Source: Acheta domesticus (Eukaryota > Arthropoda > Insecta > Orthoptera > Gryllidae). From it: 64,000 nucleotides of DNA. The stretch lies in the NCBI GenBank assembly GCA_031308135.1, contig JAHLJT010000631.1, forward strand, positions 210,598,731 to 210,662,730. The letters are read 5' to 3'. The stretch's first letter is position 1. Each line of letters opens with the position of its first letter. The translations under genes and the position numbers were made by a program. A model generated the notes under the pieces. That model was not told the origin of the DNA. It searched no databases and saw only the letters and a list, made by a program, of their open reading frames with translations. Positions 26,863-38,918 of this stretch are shown here, in pieces.

Positions 26863-27782
26863 AACTGCAACCAACTATTTCTTGAAATATTTGTAATGAT
26901 GTAGATTTATTAAGAAAAAGGAATATTTATTAATTGGAATTTGGTTGCAAATTAATATACGTTACTGGATGAAGAAAAAACTGAATTCTGAATCAGGGAC
27001 ATTAAAAGTATTTCATTTTAAGATAGGCAGTATAGTTAATAGATTCATCTACCTGAATGTTAGGAGGCAAGATGAGAAACTCAAAAATCTCAAACATAAA
27101 TTCTTCAGTATTAATTCACCTATTTGAAAGAGGAAGTAGTCAGTTTTATTCATGGCACTTTTTTCAATTCTCCTTTTTGAGAAGACGTTTATTGTTCCTA
27201 GATGGAAGTGAAATATACGAGTACATAAAAGTGAAAAGTCTTCAATAATCATCTCTTAATTTCTGATCTTCCTTTAAGAAGGTTTCTGATTGAGAAGTCA
27301 CCCCTACTCACAAAACGTAACTTACTGATTTTGTATTGTAATTTACAGTTGATAAAATAAAATTATTGAAAATCGGCTAATATAAGTGTTGAAATTAATG
27401 TTAAACAAAAAATGAATTTGTTATTTCACAAAAGAATATTTACAATAGAAAACAATTTAATTATTCAACGTCAGTTTGCTACCTTCCCTTTTTACAAGTA
27501 ACAAGGTTAACGTCCATTTTATAACGGTAACCAGTTTTTGGTCATCAAAAAACTATATGCTATTTTATGTCATTTATTTTCTCTCCACGGCGTTTCAGGA
27601 ACTACTTTTTCTCATCGTCAGGTGTGAAACAATTTTTGTAATACGCATTATATATATAATCCTGTGTTCCGGCGTGCTACCATTCTCAAACGTCTTCATC
27701 GTCGAAAATTAAAATCGTTCATCGTTCAAAAATTAAGCATGACCTAATTTGAAGATGTATTTTTGATAAATACATTTCATAG

Positions 27783-28700
27783 AGAAAACCAGCTACCATC
27801 TATCGCCGCCCTTTTTTTTTACATTTTTTTAATTTTTCTATTTCCTTATGGTAGAACGGAAATATTAATTTTAGAATATTAAAGAACACAAAAATTTAGT
27901 CCTAAATGGCAATTTTCTTTTAAACATATTGTGCCGTTTTAAAGAAAATGGCATTTTAGCGCTACTAAATACGCGAAATTTAAAGCTCTTTTTCACAGAT
28001 AATTTTTGAGTTTTAAAAAAACTTCATTTGCAGTCATTTGAAGCACTTGCTAATAATGTTCACAAATTGCTGGTAATGTGCATATTAAAGGTTTGAGAGA
28101 TCTTCCAAAAAATTACATTTGTGTCATTTTTGAAGAAAAAAAAAACAAAATGAACTTTACATCATATTAAAGAGTGCAGTTAGCACTATCCATTCCAAAA
28201 GTTTGGAGGAAAAAAAATTGAGCTATTTCTGAGAACTCGGCGATTGAGCGTTTCTGAAAATGCGGAAATTTGAGCTAGTTTTCACAGAAAACGGTTGAGT
28301 TTTCGAGAAACTTTACTTGACATTTAAAGCACATGTACTCATTAATATAAAAATGTCAACAAATCGACGCTAATGTAAATATTAACCATGTGAAAGGCAA
28401 GTCAAAAAAATTAATTGTTTGCAATTTTTGAAAAACAAAAGAATATATCAATATGGCGTTTATGTAATCTAATACAGTACATTTATCACTATCCCTACCA
28501 AAAGTTTAAAGAAACAATTTGGAGTGGTTTTTGAGAAAATCTTGTTTTTGTAATTTTTTAAAATTGCACATATTGCACGCAATATTGCGCGAAAACTATC
28601 ATTTTTTTAAAAAAAACATGACCTTAAAGAAAGAATTAACTCTGAAGAACAAATTTTTCGGTTTCCTAATGGTAGAACCGCCTTCATGTAGCGCCTTCAT
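27783..28700 (+). repeat. AT-rich repeat family, copy 2
   Basis: Same ordered blocks as 20266-21690, beginning CCAGCTACCATCTATCGCCGCCC and ending near CGGTTTCCTAATGGTAGAACCG. It lacks the right part of copy 1. Confidence 0.7.
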
Positions 28701-28904
28701 TTTGTAAATGTAGGGGCTACAAAATCCATGATATTCGTGCTAAACCGACTTTCCCAGGGCAAGGGGAACTGCCGATTGCCTAGTTAAGATATGGTGCAGC
28801 TTAAAGTGATCCCGTGCGTAAAATTTTAATTCACAAAATGGTGGGAACGGGGAGAAAATTTTAGTTTTGTATGCCTGTCACATTATCAGGTTTGCTTTCT
28901 CTCG

Positions 28905-29000
28905 CTTTGTTACTCTAGGTCTCATGGTGGGGATCGAACCCGGGCTCCCCTTAGGGGCCCAGAGTACCATCCCAATGTGCCATCGCTTTCGGGTCGGGAT
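28905..29000 (-). repeat. tRNA-like SINE head fragment
   Basis: The reverse strand carries CATTGGGATGGTACTCTGGGCC then GGAGCCCGGGTTCGATCCCC, a good B-box context with tRNA-like spacing. No body similar to the other SINEs is recognisable, so it is a different SINE family or a fragment. Confidence 0.45.
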
Positions 29001-29278
29001 CACCCTTCACCTAACACCAATACGTTATGAAGACATGGGGGGGGGGGAGTATCCAACGGGAGAAAGATGAACACCAGGCTGATTATTACTAGAAGTAGTT
29101 TATTCTATATAGTTGTAAGAACAATATTACATCCCTACAGCGGCTACGCAGCCCAGCATTCGGACGGTTGCCATGAGAAGGTTTGGGGGAGGGGTGGCAG
29201 GCAGCGGGGAGACGGCGGCGGCGATGGCTGGTAGACTGGTAGTGGGTCGCTCGCGGTTTTGTACAGCGTCGATTCTTA

Positions 29279-29983
29279 AGGCTGATTTACACGTTGCCAG
29301 TAAACGTGCCAGTTGAGGTTGCCAGCAACTGGCAAGTGGAGACTGGCAACGTGTAAACGCCTTGTTGCAAGTGACTGGCAAGACCTTCGCGCCAGTCACT
29401 GGCGATGCCAGCTGAACAAGAATGTTTGGACTACTGGCATGCTCGCGCTCTCCCCCACAACCACGGTGTCCCCACGGCGATCTCCCGGGTCTCAACACGT
29501 GTTTACACTGCTTTATACTTGCACGGTGATTAACGTAAGCTTATTATTATTATTTATAAAAGTGATTGGGGAACAGAAGTCCTCTTGAATAACGGGGGAA
29601 CAAACTGACAAACTTGACTGGTTATATACAGTATCGGAACATTTGTGGGATATTTTATACCAGAACCGCGAGGCCGGAAATGCCGTATTTCTGGCAGTTG
29701 CAAATAAAATGGAGATAGATAACTTCTCCAAGGCAGTGTGAATAGGATAAAATGTGAATAGGATATTTGCTTTGCACACTGTTGTTTGAGCGCCGAAAAC
29801 GTATCAGCAGCACGTCGCAAAGAGTATACATAAGCTAACGGCAGCGAGAAAAATATCTCATCTTGCATGCCATTACTAGCACAGTGTAAACAACTAATGC
29901 CAGTCGCACAGAGCGCTAGTGCTGTCCAGGTGCTGGCAAACTCGTAACTGGCACACCAGTACTGGCAGCGTGTAAATCAGCCT
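29279..29983. mobile_element. PIF/Harbinger-type MITE with TTA duplication
   Basis: AGGCTGATTTACACG at 29279-29293 is inverted at 29969-29983. TTA flanks both sides (29276-29278 and 29984-29986), the target size and sequence typical of PIF/Harbinger. Inside each end are further GCCAGT/ACTGGC sub-repeats (GCCAGTCACTGGCG and similar). No transposase is present in the 705 bp, so it is non-autonomous. Confidence 0.8.
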
Positions 29984-29986
29984 TTA

Positions 29987-31782
29987 CCTCAGCCAACCCG
30001 AGAGCAATAGAATAGTGGGACGGCGATGAACACTACCTTATTTGGGGATAGCGGAAAATGAGCGACCATTTCTGAGGCCGCATGACGCGTATATATACTA
30101 CCGGGCAAGTACATCCTGGCGTCAGCGGGGTGGCGTTGCCCTATTTGGGCGGCAAGCATAGGGGTGTCCAGGGGGGAGGGGCCAGTCAGACCATCTGGAA
30201 ACGATATTCACAATGCGAACCCGGTCGAGGGGCGAGCAGGCCTGGGCGCAAGACAGCCTGGACTTGACGCAGTTGACATTAGCAAAATGGTAAATGCTGT
30301 GTAGTTGATTTTGCCAAAGCATTCGATGTATAAACTTACTGTATAAACTATTGATGTCGGGAAAAGATACTCAAATAGTAGCCTTGATTATAGAGTTCCT
30401 TCGCGACTGGAAACCGATAGTTCGAGTACAACAGTTTTCGAATATCGGCCACGACACGTCAAAGATTCCATAAAGGTAACTCATTTTCCCACTCAGGAAT
30501 CCTTCTTTACATTCTAGATTTTCTAATTCCCTGACTTCTAAGGTTTCCAGGCGAAATTGTTTTTTTCCAAGCCATGTTCATAAATTACTAGTGGATTCGG
30601 CAAGCTTATGCTTAGCTATTTCAATGTACCACACTTCACACACTACTGGTCACGTGATTATTAACGTTTTACGATTTGCTCTCTAAACATGATAATAGAA
30701 AGCTCTCTCGTGAGTATGGGTTAGTTCTATGTCCTGGTTTGGACATGGTTGTCAAGTATCCTATTATTAAAACGTTCTCCCTCAGGCATGCGTTATGACA
30801 TTACCTTGGAAAAATTTGATTTACTTCCGTCCGAGAAATCCGGCAGATATTTCACAATCGCAGGGGCAGAATATGCAGCGAAAACACGCTTAATACTTGA
30901 CGGGGGGCCGGGTTGCGTAAAGCTTCTATTCAGGGGCGCTTGAGTCAGCATAAACGCATAAAATCATCAACTCGTGTTTATATACGACAGACATATGCAC
31001 ATTGCCATTGTATCATGTCTATGGTTTTGGTTGGGTGGGGAATTTTAATACCTTTACTTTTAGTTAATCAATAACCAATTATCAACAAACACAAACAAAT
31101 TCGCCTCACCTTGGCGTGCCACTGTAAACGGTTACCTATCTTTACGTCACTTATGGGTATGGGTGGGGTCACTTAGCCACCATCAATATTATTTAATTAA
31201 TAACAACAAACCTATGCAAGAGCATGTGACCCACCCCCTGAACCGTTGCAGAACATTTATAGGATCGTGAGGTGCGAAGCCGCCTGTACAGGATACGGTG
31301 CCTATCAATGTTGCAGGATATCACTACGTGCCAATGAAACACAAGACGTTCATTAAAAAAACACCACTAAAAGCATATATTTCATACATATATTTCATTC
31401 ATATACTTTTTCCTTGACTTATTTCTCCTTTTGTTGACTACCTTTATCTGTAAAATAGTCAATGGAAAACATTCAACAGAATGACCGTAATATAAAACAA
31501 GTGACTTAATAATACATTCTAGAAATTCATTAGATTCTTCGAAGTACAAAATGACTCTTTTACAACGATTCAGATTGTCGGCTTCTGAGTAGCTCTGGAA
31601 AACATCTTTTATCTAGGGTTCAAAACAGGGATTTTCAAAGTCTCTTCGATGTTGCCTTCGCTAATTACCGTAACCCATTCTTTCCTCCATCCAATAGTTA
31701 ATTAATAACACTAATAATACGAACCAGCGGCGACGTTAACTATTGTTGCTAGAGTGGTTTTGGAAAAGCAACTAAATGTTAG
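29987..31782. other. Gene-free host DNA
   Basis: Only short ORFs without recognisable motifs. I see no definable elements. Confidence 0.4.
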
Positions 31783-32045
31783 CACATTTTCTCGGATAAA
31801 GTTGCAGTGACTTTCGCCCAGCTGGGCGCTCTTTGTGGTCTTCCCGTCAAATTATGGGAGTTCTACGCTGCACCAGTGTGTTATGGGGGCGCGAACACGA
31901 AATTCGCGCGTCCCACATTTTCTCGGATAAAGTTGCAGTGACTTTCGCCCAGCTGGGCGCTCTTTGTGGTCTTCCCGTCAAATTATGGGAGTTCTACGCT
32001 GCACCAGTGTGTTATGGGGGCGCGAACACGAAATTCGCGCGTCCC
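31783..32045 (+). repeat. 131-bp tandem duplication
   Basis: Two adjacent copies of a 131-bp unit starting CACATTTTCTCGGATAAAGTTG, at 31783 and 31914. They appear identical by eye, so the duplication is recent or is an assembly artefact. Confidence 0.9.
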
Positions 32046-32089
32046 ACTTTAAAAATAATTAATTAAAGAATTAATTAATAATTGTTCCC

Positions 32090-32400
32090 CTGCGCCTCTA
32101 TGCATGGAGCGCCCTCGTCCGTCGCGCGGCTTTAGCCAGGCCGCCGCCGCAGCCCCTCTCTCCCCACCGCCCGCCAGCCCGGCTGGCCCCCTCTTCCACT
32201 CGCCCGGAGAGATCTCGGGCGCCGTGGACAGACGCGGGGCCGGCGGGGAGAGCGTGGGCAACAAGGCGGCTGAGGGAGTGACACGCAGCCAATCGCTGAA
32301 CACGCAGAGCTTAATCAAGCCCGTGGACATTTGCCGTCAGCGAAGGGCATTATTGTTACATTTTCTTTACTGTATCATTCATGCAGCCTCGCCTAGTTAG
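32090..32400. other. GC-rich block
   Basis: A GC-rich block with overlapping Ala/Pro/Gly-rich ORFs on both strands (98 codons + strand, 93 - strand). It could be a CpG-island first exon, but I see no splice context or family to support a gene. Confidence 0.3.
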
Positions 32401-32567
32401 TGTGCTTTTCATTTAGTGTTATCGCAGCATTGCAAGAGTTTTGAGAAATTGTTAAAGTTTTTTCTATTCTTTGACAAATCGACGCTGGATTCGTTCGTCA
32501 TATTCATTTTGCAACCCAGCAATCTTGATAGCGCTGACAACCAAATGCAAATGGATTGAAAAACATC

Positions 32568-32568
<1 letters not shown>

Positions 32569-32611
<43 letters not shown>

Positions 32612-32612
32612 T
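32569..32612. repeat. (TAA)n microsatellite
   Basis: About 14 TAA units, directly visible. Confidence 0.95.
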
Positions 32613-34909
32613 TATCCACTTTGGTTAGGTAAAGTCAAACATTTTGCCACTATAATCAGTTTCGTAATGAAGTACTTTACCACCCTTCTTTTGAAAATAT
32701 TTTGGACTTCTTTGTCTTGTATCCTACACTTTCTCCCTTTAAAAACGCTAATAACTGAGTAAACCGACTTATATCAATGTTTTCTTGGGTGTCCGGTATA
32801 CAATACAGGACGCGCAGCATCGCGGTGTCACTGTCCTGAGGAAGCCTGCGATGTGACTGGCGAGCCGTCGGCCTCTTAGCCAACGCGCGGCGTCATCCGG
32901 ACAGACAAAAGAAGACATAACTCGAATCGCGGAAGCTTTCGTTTACATTTGATATCAATGTTGTTATTTGATATTGTACTCTTTTAACATAGAGCAGTGG
33001 GACCAAAGACTTCTCCTTCTCTGACTTCCAGAAAAGTAAGTAATCAAACCTTTTCCCACATGAAATGAACGTTTCTTTTCCACACCAATCTTTAAAAATT
33101 AAATACTCACGCTCATGTTTCCTTCTTGATTTGTTGGGTAATAATGTTTCTAAAGAAGCAGTTGCTGCTATTTCTATTTCAGAATTAAATTCAGTAAATC
33201 AGAACTACATTCACTCAGTCACCGCCGATTGAATGAGAAACGCGCGTCTGCAGTAGATACTTAACGTTTAATGTGATGTAGATGGCGGTGAGCAGCCCAC
33301 AGAACCCCGACGTGACAAGAACATAACCATTAAGCAGTAGATACATGCAAAGAAAAAATAAAAATATTGAACGTGAATGTTGTGAATAGCGTGTGGTGTG
33401 ATCTATTTTATTGCCTGTTACCTTAATGATTTAAGGGCGTGACCCCAGCTTACTGTCAGAATGGAATAATTTGTCGGCTGTGTCCGTATACTATTACAAT
33501 GTCTTTGGTCCGTAGCGCTTGTTCTGCCTTCGGAGACAGCTGATTGGTCAGATGCTGATTGACATCGAGACCATTCGTGTGTTCTCGGTTGTGTGTTCGG
33601 GCCTTCACTTTCAAAACATAATTAGTTCCTAATTCTGCCGTCTGCAAATGTAAAGTGAACGAGTAATATTTAATTCAGAAAAATCTCTCTTCAATGTTGT
33701 AGTTATAGGAAGACGCTGAACAAGTTTTTAACTTTTATAATTTTCCAAAATTTAGAGAGTTCAACTTGCACCACTTTTTAAAGGAGTCCTTCGCTCTATC
33801 CAATCTATCGTTTTTAATTTTCCCCTGACATTTCCAGGTCCGTACGAACCCTTTCACAGCCAGATCTGCTGTTCGAATAGGAATTTACAGAGGCTGTAAC
33901 ATTCAAAGGTTCCTTTTCCTGCAAGGAAGACGCCTTGTGTATGCTTCGCGGAAAAAGGATAAACTGAAAGGTCAAGGCATTAAGGTGAAAAACGACCTCA
34001 CTCCCAAACAACAATCGCACTCGTTTGGTCATAAATATGACGTGAAGACGTACTGAAGAGGGGGGAAGGGCCTCTATATTTCTAAATGTGATAAAATAAT
34101 GAATTATTCTACTTTAATTTTGCTAGCTCAGTTGGGGTTCGATAGGATGACACCACGCTTACCTGCAGGCTGGTTGTCACCGGGTTGCCCTCTGTACAGA
34201 GAAGCCTGAAGTCTGAAATTATTTCCACTATTACGAAGAATTGCGTAACATTTGGCACAACAATAATTTCATTTATTAAAATTACTTGAATTTAGTTTAA
34301 CAGTATCAATGTGATTGCATGCAATTGCCAGCATCTAGTTATTAACGGTACCGAATTGTCTAGGCGTTGTTAAATGAGGCCACACAGTTCAGATCACCCT
34401 TGGCTTCCGCGCCGAAAATCCCTCTTCGCGCCGGTCGTCGCTGAAGTCATCTGCTTCTCTCTTGATATTTGAATTTAATTCCTTACAAGAATTTTTCCAC
34501 TAATGTTCCAAATTCTATGCTCCCTATTACATATAACACGGCGATGTCCCACTTAAATTAATCAGCCAACCTTCGCGCCACTACCACCACGATGCCTGTC
34601 AACAAACATTCGTCACCTAGTAACCGCTTCGCACCGTCCAGAGTAAAGCGCGGTGTTTGTTTTCTTGTAATATTTTGTATATTACATAAACGTCTCTCCT
34701 GTTATGTCCAAGCACAAGAAAAAAACTAATTTTGGCGGGAAGTTCCCGTACTCGTCAACAGTGTCTGCAAATCTATCAGAACGTCGGGGGAACCTATTCT
34801 AGATTTAAATTAGTTATTATGATAGGAACTTTTTGATTGTATATCTTCTTAAATGTCTTTTGTGATTTTTATGAGTTACTAGTTGGTACCCTGCGCGTTG
34901 CTGCCGTAG

Positions 34910-35445
34910 AAGAAACAATTGTGGAAATATTATTCTCCCCCTCTTTCTTTCCCCCTTTGTCTTTTTCCTCTCTGTCTTGTCTCCCTCTCAATTTTTCCCT
35001 TCCTTTCATTTTCTCTACACTGTCTCTCTTTTCCCCTCTGACTTTCTTTCTCCCCTCTATCTTTTTTCCTTTGAGTATCTTTTCCCTTTGTGTCTTTTTT
35101 TCCATCTTGGTCTCTTTTTTCATGTGGGTCCCTTTATCCCTCTGGGTCACTCCTCCATGTCTCTTTTCCCCAACTCTCTGTCTCTGTCCCCCACTCTCTG
35201 TCTCTCCGTTCCTCTTTATCCCTCTGTCACTCTTTTTTTCTGTCTCTTTTTCCCTCTATGCCTCTTTTGTCCTCTGTGTCACTTTTTCCCTTTGTGTCTC
35301 TTTTTCTCTCTGTGTGTCTTTTTCTCTCTGTGTGTCTTTTTCCCTCTGTGTGTCTTTTTCCCTCTGTGTGGCTCTTTCCCTCTGTGTGTCTCTTTCCCTC
35401 TGTGTGTCTTTTTCCCTCTGTGTGTCTTTTTCCCTTTCTCTCATC
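34910..35445. repeat. Pyrimidine-rich stretch with 18-bp minisatellite
   Basis: Strand-asymmetric C/T-rich DNA. From about 35270 it resolves into an 18-bp unit (CCTCTGTGTGTCTTTTTC), about nine copies. It yields low-complexity ORFs in three + and three - frames (for example 34837-35499), so no gene is called. Confidence 0.8.
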
Positions 35446-35880
35446 AACTTGCGCCGTCCGTTCCTCCTGCTCTCGACCTCGCCCCACGTCACTCGGTAAC
35501 GCCCAGCGACAATGAAACTCGTGGATTGGGAATTGCATTTAACTTTGAATTTAACTGAATCTTGTGCTGCAACGCCATCTAGGGCCGGTTTCACCAACAG
35601 TCGAGTAGAGTTAAGACTAGTTACTCGAGATTAAGCATTACTCTACGACAGTTACTTTCGAGTAAAATTTAAGCGTTTCACCATGCTCCGGGATTTTACT
35701 CTAGAGTACATACTCCCCGGTTTACTCCGCGAACCGGCTGAACGAGCAATTTTTCATATACAGTATAGAGCGATTCAAGAGGCTGTGAGCGAGAGTGATG
35801 CTGTGAACCAATGCGGACCAACGAGAACCTCTGGTTATTTTCTTTCATTTCAGCTTAGAAGTTCTTGCCGGCATCGTGTT

Positions 35881-36728
35881 AAGGCGCGTCCACACGATGC
35901 CTCTTTTCTGTGCGTCACGGGAATAAAATGGCATGCGCAAAGTTGAAAGACGAACGTTCCACACAGCGCACGTGCGCTACCCTGTCCACACGGTGCAACT
36001 CTGTGCGGTGCTTGTTCTATTCTGTACAATGGATCCAGCAGCTATTTGCACGACAATTTCGACAGCTTATTTTATAATCAGTCGAAAGAAGAGCAAAACT
36101 TCCTTTTCCCTATAACCTTGAATGAACTGAGGAGTGAGTTCTTTGTTTTCAAGCGACATTCTGAAAATACATAACCTTAAAAAGCAGCTACTGCATTGAT
36201 CTGTTTCAGATATATAATTTATTACATAAATTTCGAAAATTGGCATTACCGTAAAAATAAAATACGAAGGAAATAAAATAATAAGGGAGAACTAAAAATT
36301 ATCTTGGCACTACAACACACCGAAAATAAATTGAAATCATCACGTGTTTATTTTCACTAGTTTCCACAATTTATCTTAATAAATGTATATGTTGAAAATT
36401 GATATTACCGTAAGTATATAATAAATGAATAATCTGCAAACAAATTCGCAATAAAACGGACAACACAAAATAATTCAGAAGACTACCAAAGAATTCTTAC
36501 GGCTCGATATTCCGGATGACTTCGCTATGAAATACACATTCTTTGGAGGAAGCGCACGAGAAAGACGAACGAGATTCCCGTCAGCTCTGGGAAGCTTGCG
36601 CTATTGCATGCGTCCATCGTTTTGACGAAAGGACGCATGCCCCAAACGCATGCGCTGCTTGCGCTAGACGCATACGTTGGACGCATGCGCAAAATTGAAC
36701 GAAAAGACGCATCGTGTGGACGCGGCTT
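35881..36728. mobile_element. Non-autonomous TIR element
   Basis: AAGGCGCGTCCACACGATGCCTCTTTTC at the left is inverted at the right as AAGCCGCGTCCACACGATGCGTCTTTTC, a nearly perfect ~28-bp TIR. The interior also has repeated GGACGCATGCG motifs near the right end. No transposase. The flanks TTA (left) and TGA (right) are only a weak match for a 3-bp duplication. Confidence 0.65.
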
Positions 36729-37942
36729 GAGGTTATGCTAGGTTAGGCAGGGGCGTAGTGTCCATGGATGTGGGTGATGTGTTACATACCCTGACAATAT
36801 CAGCTATTAAAATGATTGTAAATTGTCAATTTGTTATTTTCTTTTTCTACTACAAAATATTTCATTATATTTCAAACATTGCGCCATTGAGAACTCGATT
36901 CTTCACAAGGATGAACGAATCATTCTGAAATGCCGCCTAGCCTGCGCTGTGAATCAGATGCACCGTGACCCATTACATCCAGGGTGCCTACCGTGGTGCC
37001 TACGAAAAAGCGAAACTTTACGAAACTTCACTGTTCTCTTCGGTGTTTGCAAGAGAACAAGATTAATTAATGAACACTGTTCCTTTATTTAAGTTTTATT
37101 ACCTGATTTTAATGCATTTAGACACTATAGATTTGTAGCCAATTTAGGTCAGGGATTATGCTGGTTGAATGGACAAGGGTATGTAACTGTGCAATACACA
37201 TCTGTGCCCTGGAATGGTGAGCACCACGCGATCCAAAGTGCCTACGTAATTATGGAGTCGTATTTTTGTGCACAAGAGAAAGCACGTGAGAAACAGTTAA
37301 AAAATTTGTAACAAATATGAGAGGATAGACTTTTATTTAAACAGCCAACACATGCTATGTTGAGCAATACAACGCTGGTTTAAGGGAAAATAGGGAAATT
37401 CTGTCACATTTCATTCGAGTTGTATGCTTTTTTGGACGACAAAGGCTTGTATTTTCTAGCCATAATGAAAATAGGGGATCATCAAATAGAGAAAATTTCA
37501 TGTAATATATAAGTGAAATAATGAAATATGATAAAACTGACAAGGATGATATGAAAATTCCAGTGTTTCGTGCAATTTCACCAGAAATTCAGATTCATTG
37601 AATTTCAAGTGTAAACACGGTAATGTCCCATGAAATTAAAAATAAAATTTCTAAAGCCTCTTTTGTCTCCGCCATACTGGATGAAACTCTTCATGTAAGC
37701 AGCAAAAAGGACAACTGTCAACTGCTTTTCATTACGTGTCTGTAAATTTATTGATTTTCTCTTTCCTGTTATATTTTTATTATAGATCATTGTTTTCCAT
37801 TTTATAAATTATGCCAGTTGCCTGTTATTTATTATTAAATTATGCCTATTGGGTTCGACATGGTATGAATTGGACAATTTTGAAAATCATTGGGTTTGAT
37901 AGTGCTCTTTTTATTAAAGTATGAGGACACACATTTATATTT
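36729..37942. other. Gene-free DNA left of the Polinton
   Basis: AT-rich with no gene recognised. The composition changes abruptly at 37949. Confidence 0.5.
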
Positions 37943-37948
37943 TGCTAG
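37943..37948. repeat. Left target-site duplication TGCTAG
   Basis: TGCTAG lies immediately before the left TIR and is repeated at 57839-57844 after the right TIR. Six base pairs is the duplication size known for Polinton/Maverick integration. Confidence 0.95.
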
Positions 37949-37960
37949 AGTAGGAGAAGT

Positions 37961-38236
37961 ACGCTACTTCTGGACCAGTGATGACGTCACGAGCCCCCGT
38001 GACGTCATGACCCCGTGACGTCATGACCCCGTGACGTCATGACCCCGTGACGTCATGACCCCATGACGTCACGACCGGGTGACGTCAGGGACCCGTGACG
38101 TCATGGCCGCGTGACGTCAGGACCCGAGGACGTCATGCCCGGGTGACGTCAGGACCCCGTGACGTCATGACCCCATGACGTCATGACCGGGGACGTCATG
38201 GTCGGGAGGACGTCAGCACTGGTCCAGAAGTAGCGT
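37961..38236. promoter_or_regulatory. Left terminal TGACGTCA array inside a 20-bp inverted repeat
   Basis: ACGCTACTTCTGGACCAGTG at 37961-37980 is exactly inverted at 38217-38236. Between them lie twelve perfect TGACGTCA palindromes plus three GGACGTCA variants, mostly spaced 16 bp (TGACGTCATGACCCCG). TGACGTCA is the CRE/ATF-CREB binding site in animals. The block could bind host bZIP factors, act as an origin or enhancer, or fold as a terminal hairpin. Function is inferred. Confidence 0.8.
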
Positions 38237-38355
38237 CGATGCGCCCGGGCCTGGCGTGGCGCCTGTTGCACACACGTCGACAGCGGGGGGTGTGAGCGCA
38301 CGTGAGTGGCTGTGGGGGTGGGTGGGGGGAGGAGGAAGAGGGGGAGGTGGTCTTC

Positions 38356-38432
38356 AAAAAGCCCGCTCGGCCGGGGCGCGAACCAGCGAGGTGCGGTGTG
38401 GGAGGCCGGCACGCTAGCCCTGCGCTACGGCA
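38356..38432 (-). ncRNA. tRNA-like Pol III unit in left TIR
   Basis: Mirror of 57371-57447. Read on the minus strand it has an A-box-like TAGCGCAGGGCTAGCG, a B-box-like GGTTCGCGCCCC 43 bp further on (as in tRNA genes) and a T5 terminator (AAAAA at 38356-38360 on the + strand). It points towards the element end. Acceptor and anticodon stems do not pair properly, so it is tRNA-like rather than a working tRNA gene. Confidence 0.55.
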
Positions 38433-38498
38433 GCAGGCTTAGAAGTGGAGGCGAGCGAGGGGATGGGAAGGTGCGCGCGCTTGGGCGGGGCGCGCGTG

Positions 38499-38680
38499 CG
38501 ACGGTGGCGCGCCCTGTGAGCGAACAGGGAAAGGGGACCGCGCGACGGTGGCGCGCCCTGTGAGCGGGCAGGGAAAGGTGACCGTGCGACGGTGGCGCGC
38601 CCTGTGTGCGGACGGGGGCATGCGACCGCGCGACGGTGGCGCGCTCTGTGAGCGGACGGGGGCATGCGACCGTGCGACGG
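38499..38680. repeat. 44-bp tandem array in left TIR
   Basis: CGACGGTGGCGCGC recurs at 38499, 38543, 38587 and 38631, with a partial copy at 38675, an exact 44-bp period. The units alternate GTGAGCGAACAGGGAAAGG and GTGAGCGGACGGGGGCATG endings. It generates overlapping Arg/Pro/Ser ORFs in several frames that are not credible genes. Confidence 0.9.
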
Positions 38681-38918
38681 CAGGGGAAGGAGAATGAGAA
38701 AAGGAAGACATGCAGTGGCGGCGGAGGAGCCGAGGGATGTCTTTGCACAGAGAGGTGTCACCAGAGACAAATAAAAAATCACAATGAAATGAATATGATG
38801 ATGAATATATTTGTCATACAATATTTATATATATATATATACATTACAAGAGTCTGTTTGTGAGCTGAGACTAGTTGGGGAAGGAAGGACGAAAAGAAAT
38901 ATGTCCTGGAAACACGCT

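Larger units (their letters stand above)
37949..38815 (+). repeat. Left terminal inverted repeat (867 bp)
   Basis: Inverted copy of 56988-57838. It begins AGTAGGAGAAGTACGCTAC and homology stops sharply after ATATTTGTC at 38815. From the outside inwards it contains the CRE-palindrome array, a divergent patch near 38237-38262, a tRNA-like unit and a 44-bp tandem array. It is 16 bp longer than the right TIR, explained by one extra 16-bp unit in the palindrome array. Confidence 0.95.

Noticed and set aside
34837..35499. 220-codon Ser/Leu/Cys/Phe-rich ORF
   Set aside because: Translation of a pyrimidine-rich 18-bp minisatellite; open in all frames on that strand.
37981..38216. CRISPR-like array of regularly spaced repeats
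   Set aside because: Units are contiguous 16-bp palindromes without unique spacers, in an animal genome and inside a transposon TIR.
38149..38821. Several 85-135-codon ORFs in the left TIR and their mirrors at 57021-57654
   Set aside because: They overlap in multiple frames of the 44-bp array, the tRNA-like unit and the CRE array, and are Arg/Pro/Ser-rich artefacts of GC-rich repeats.
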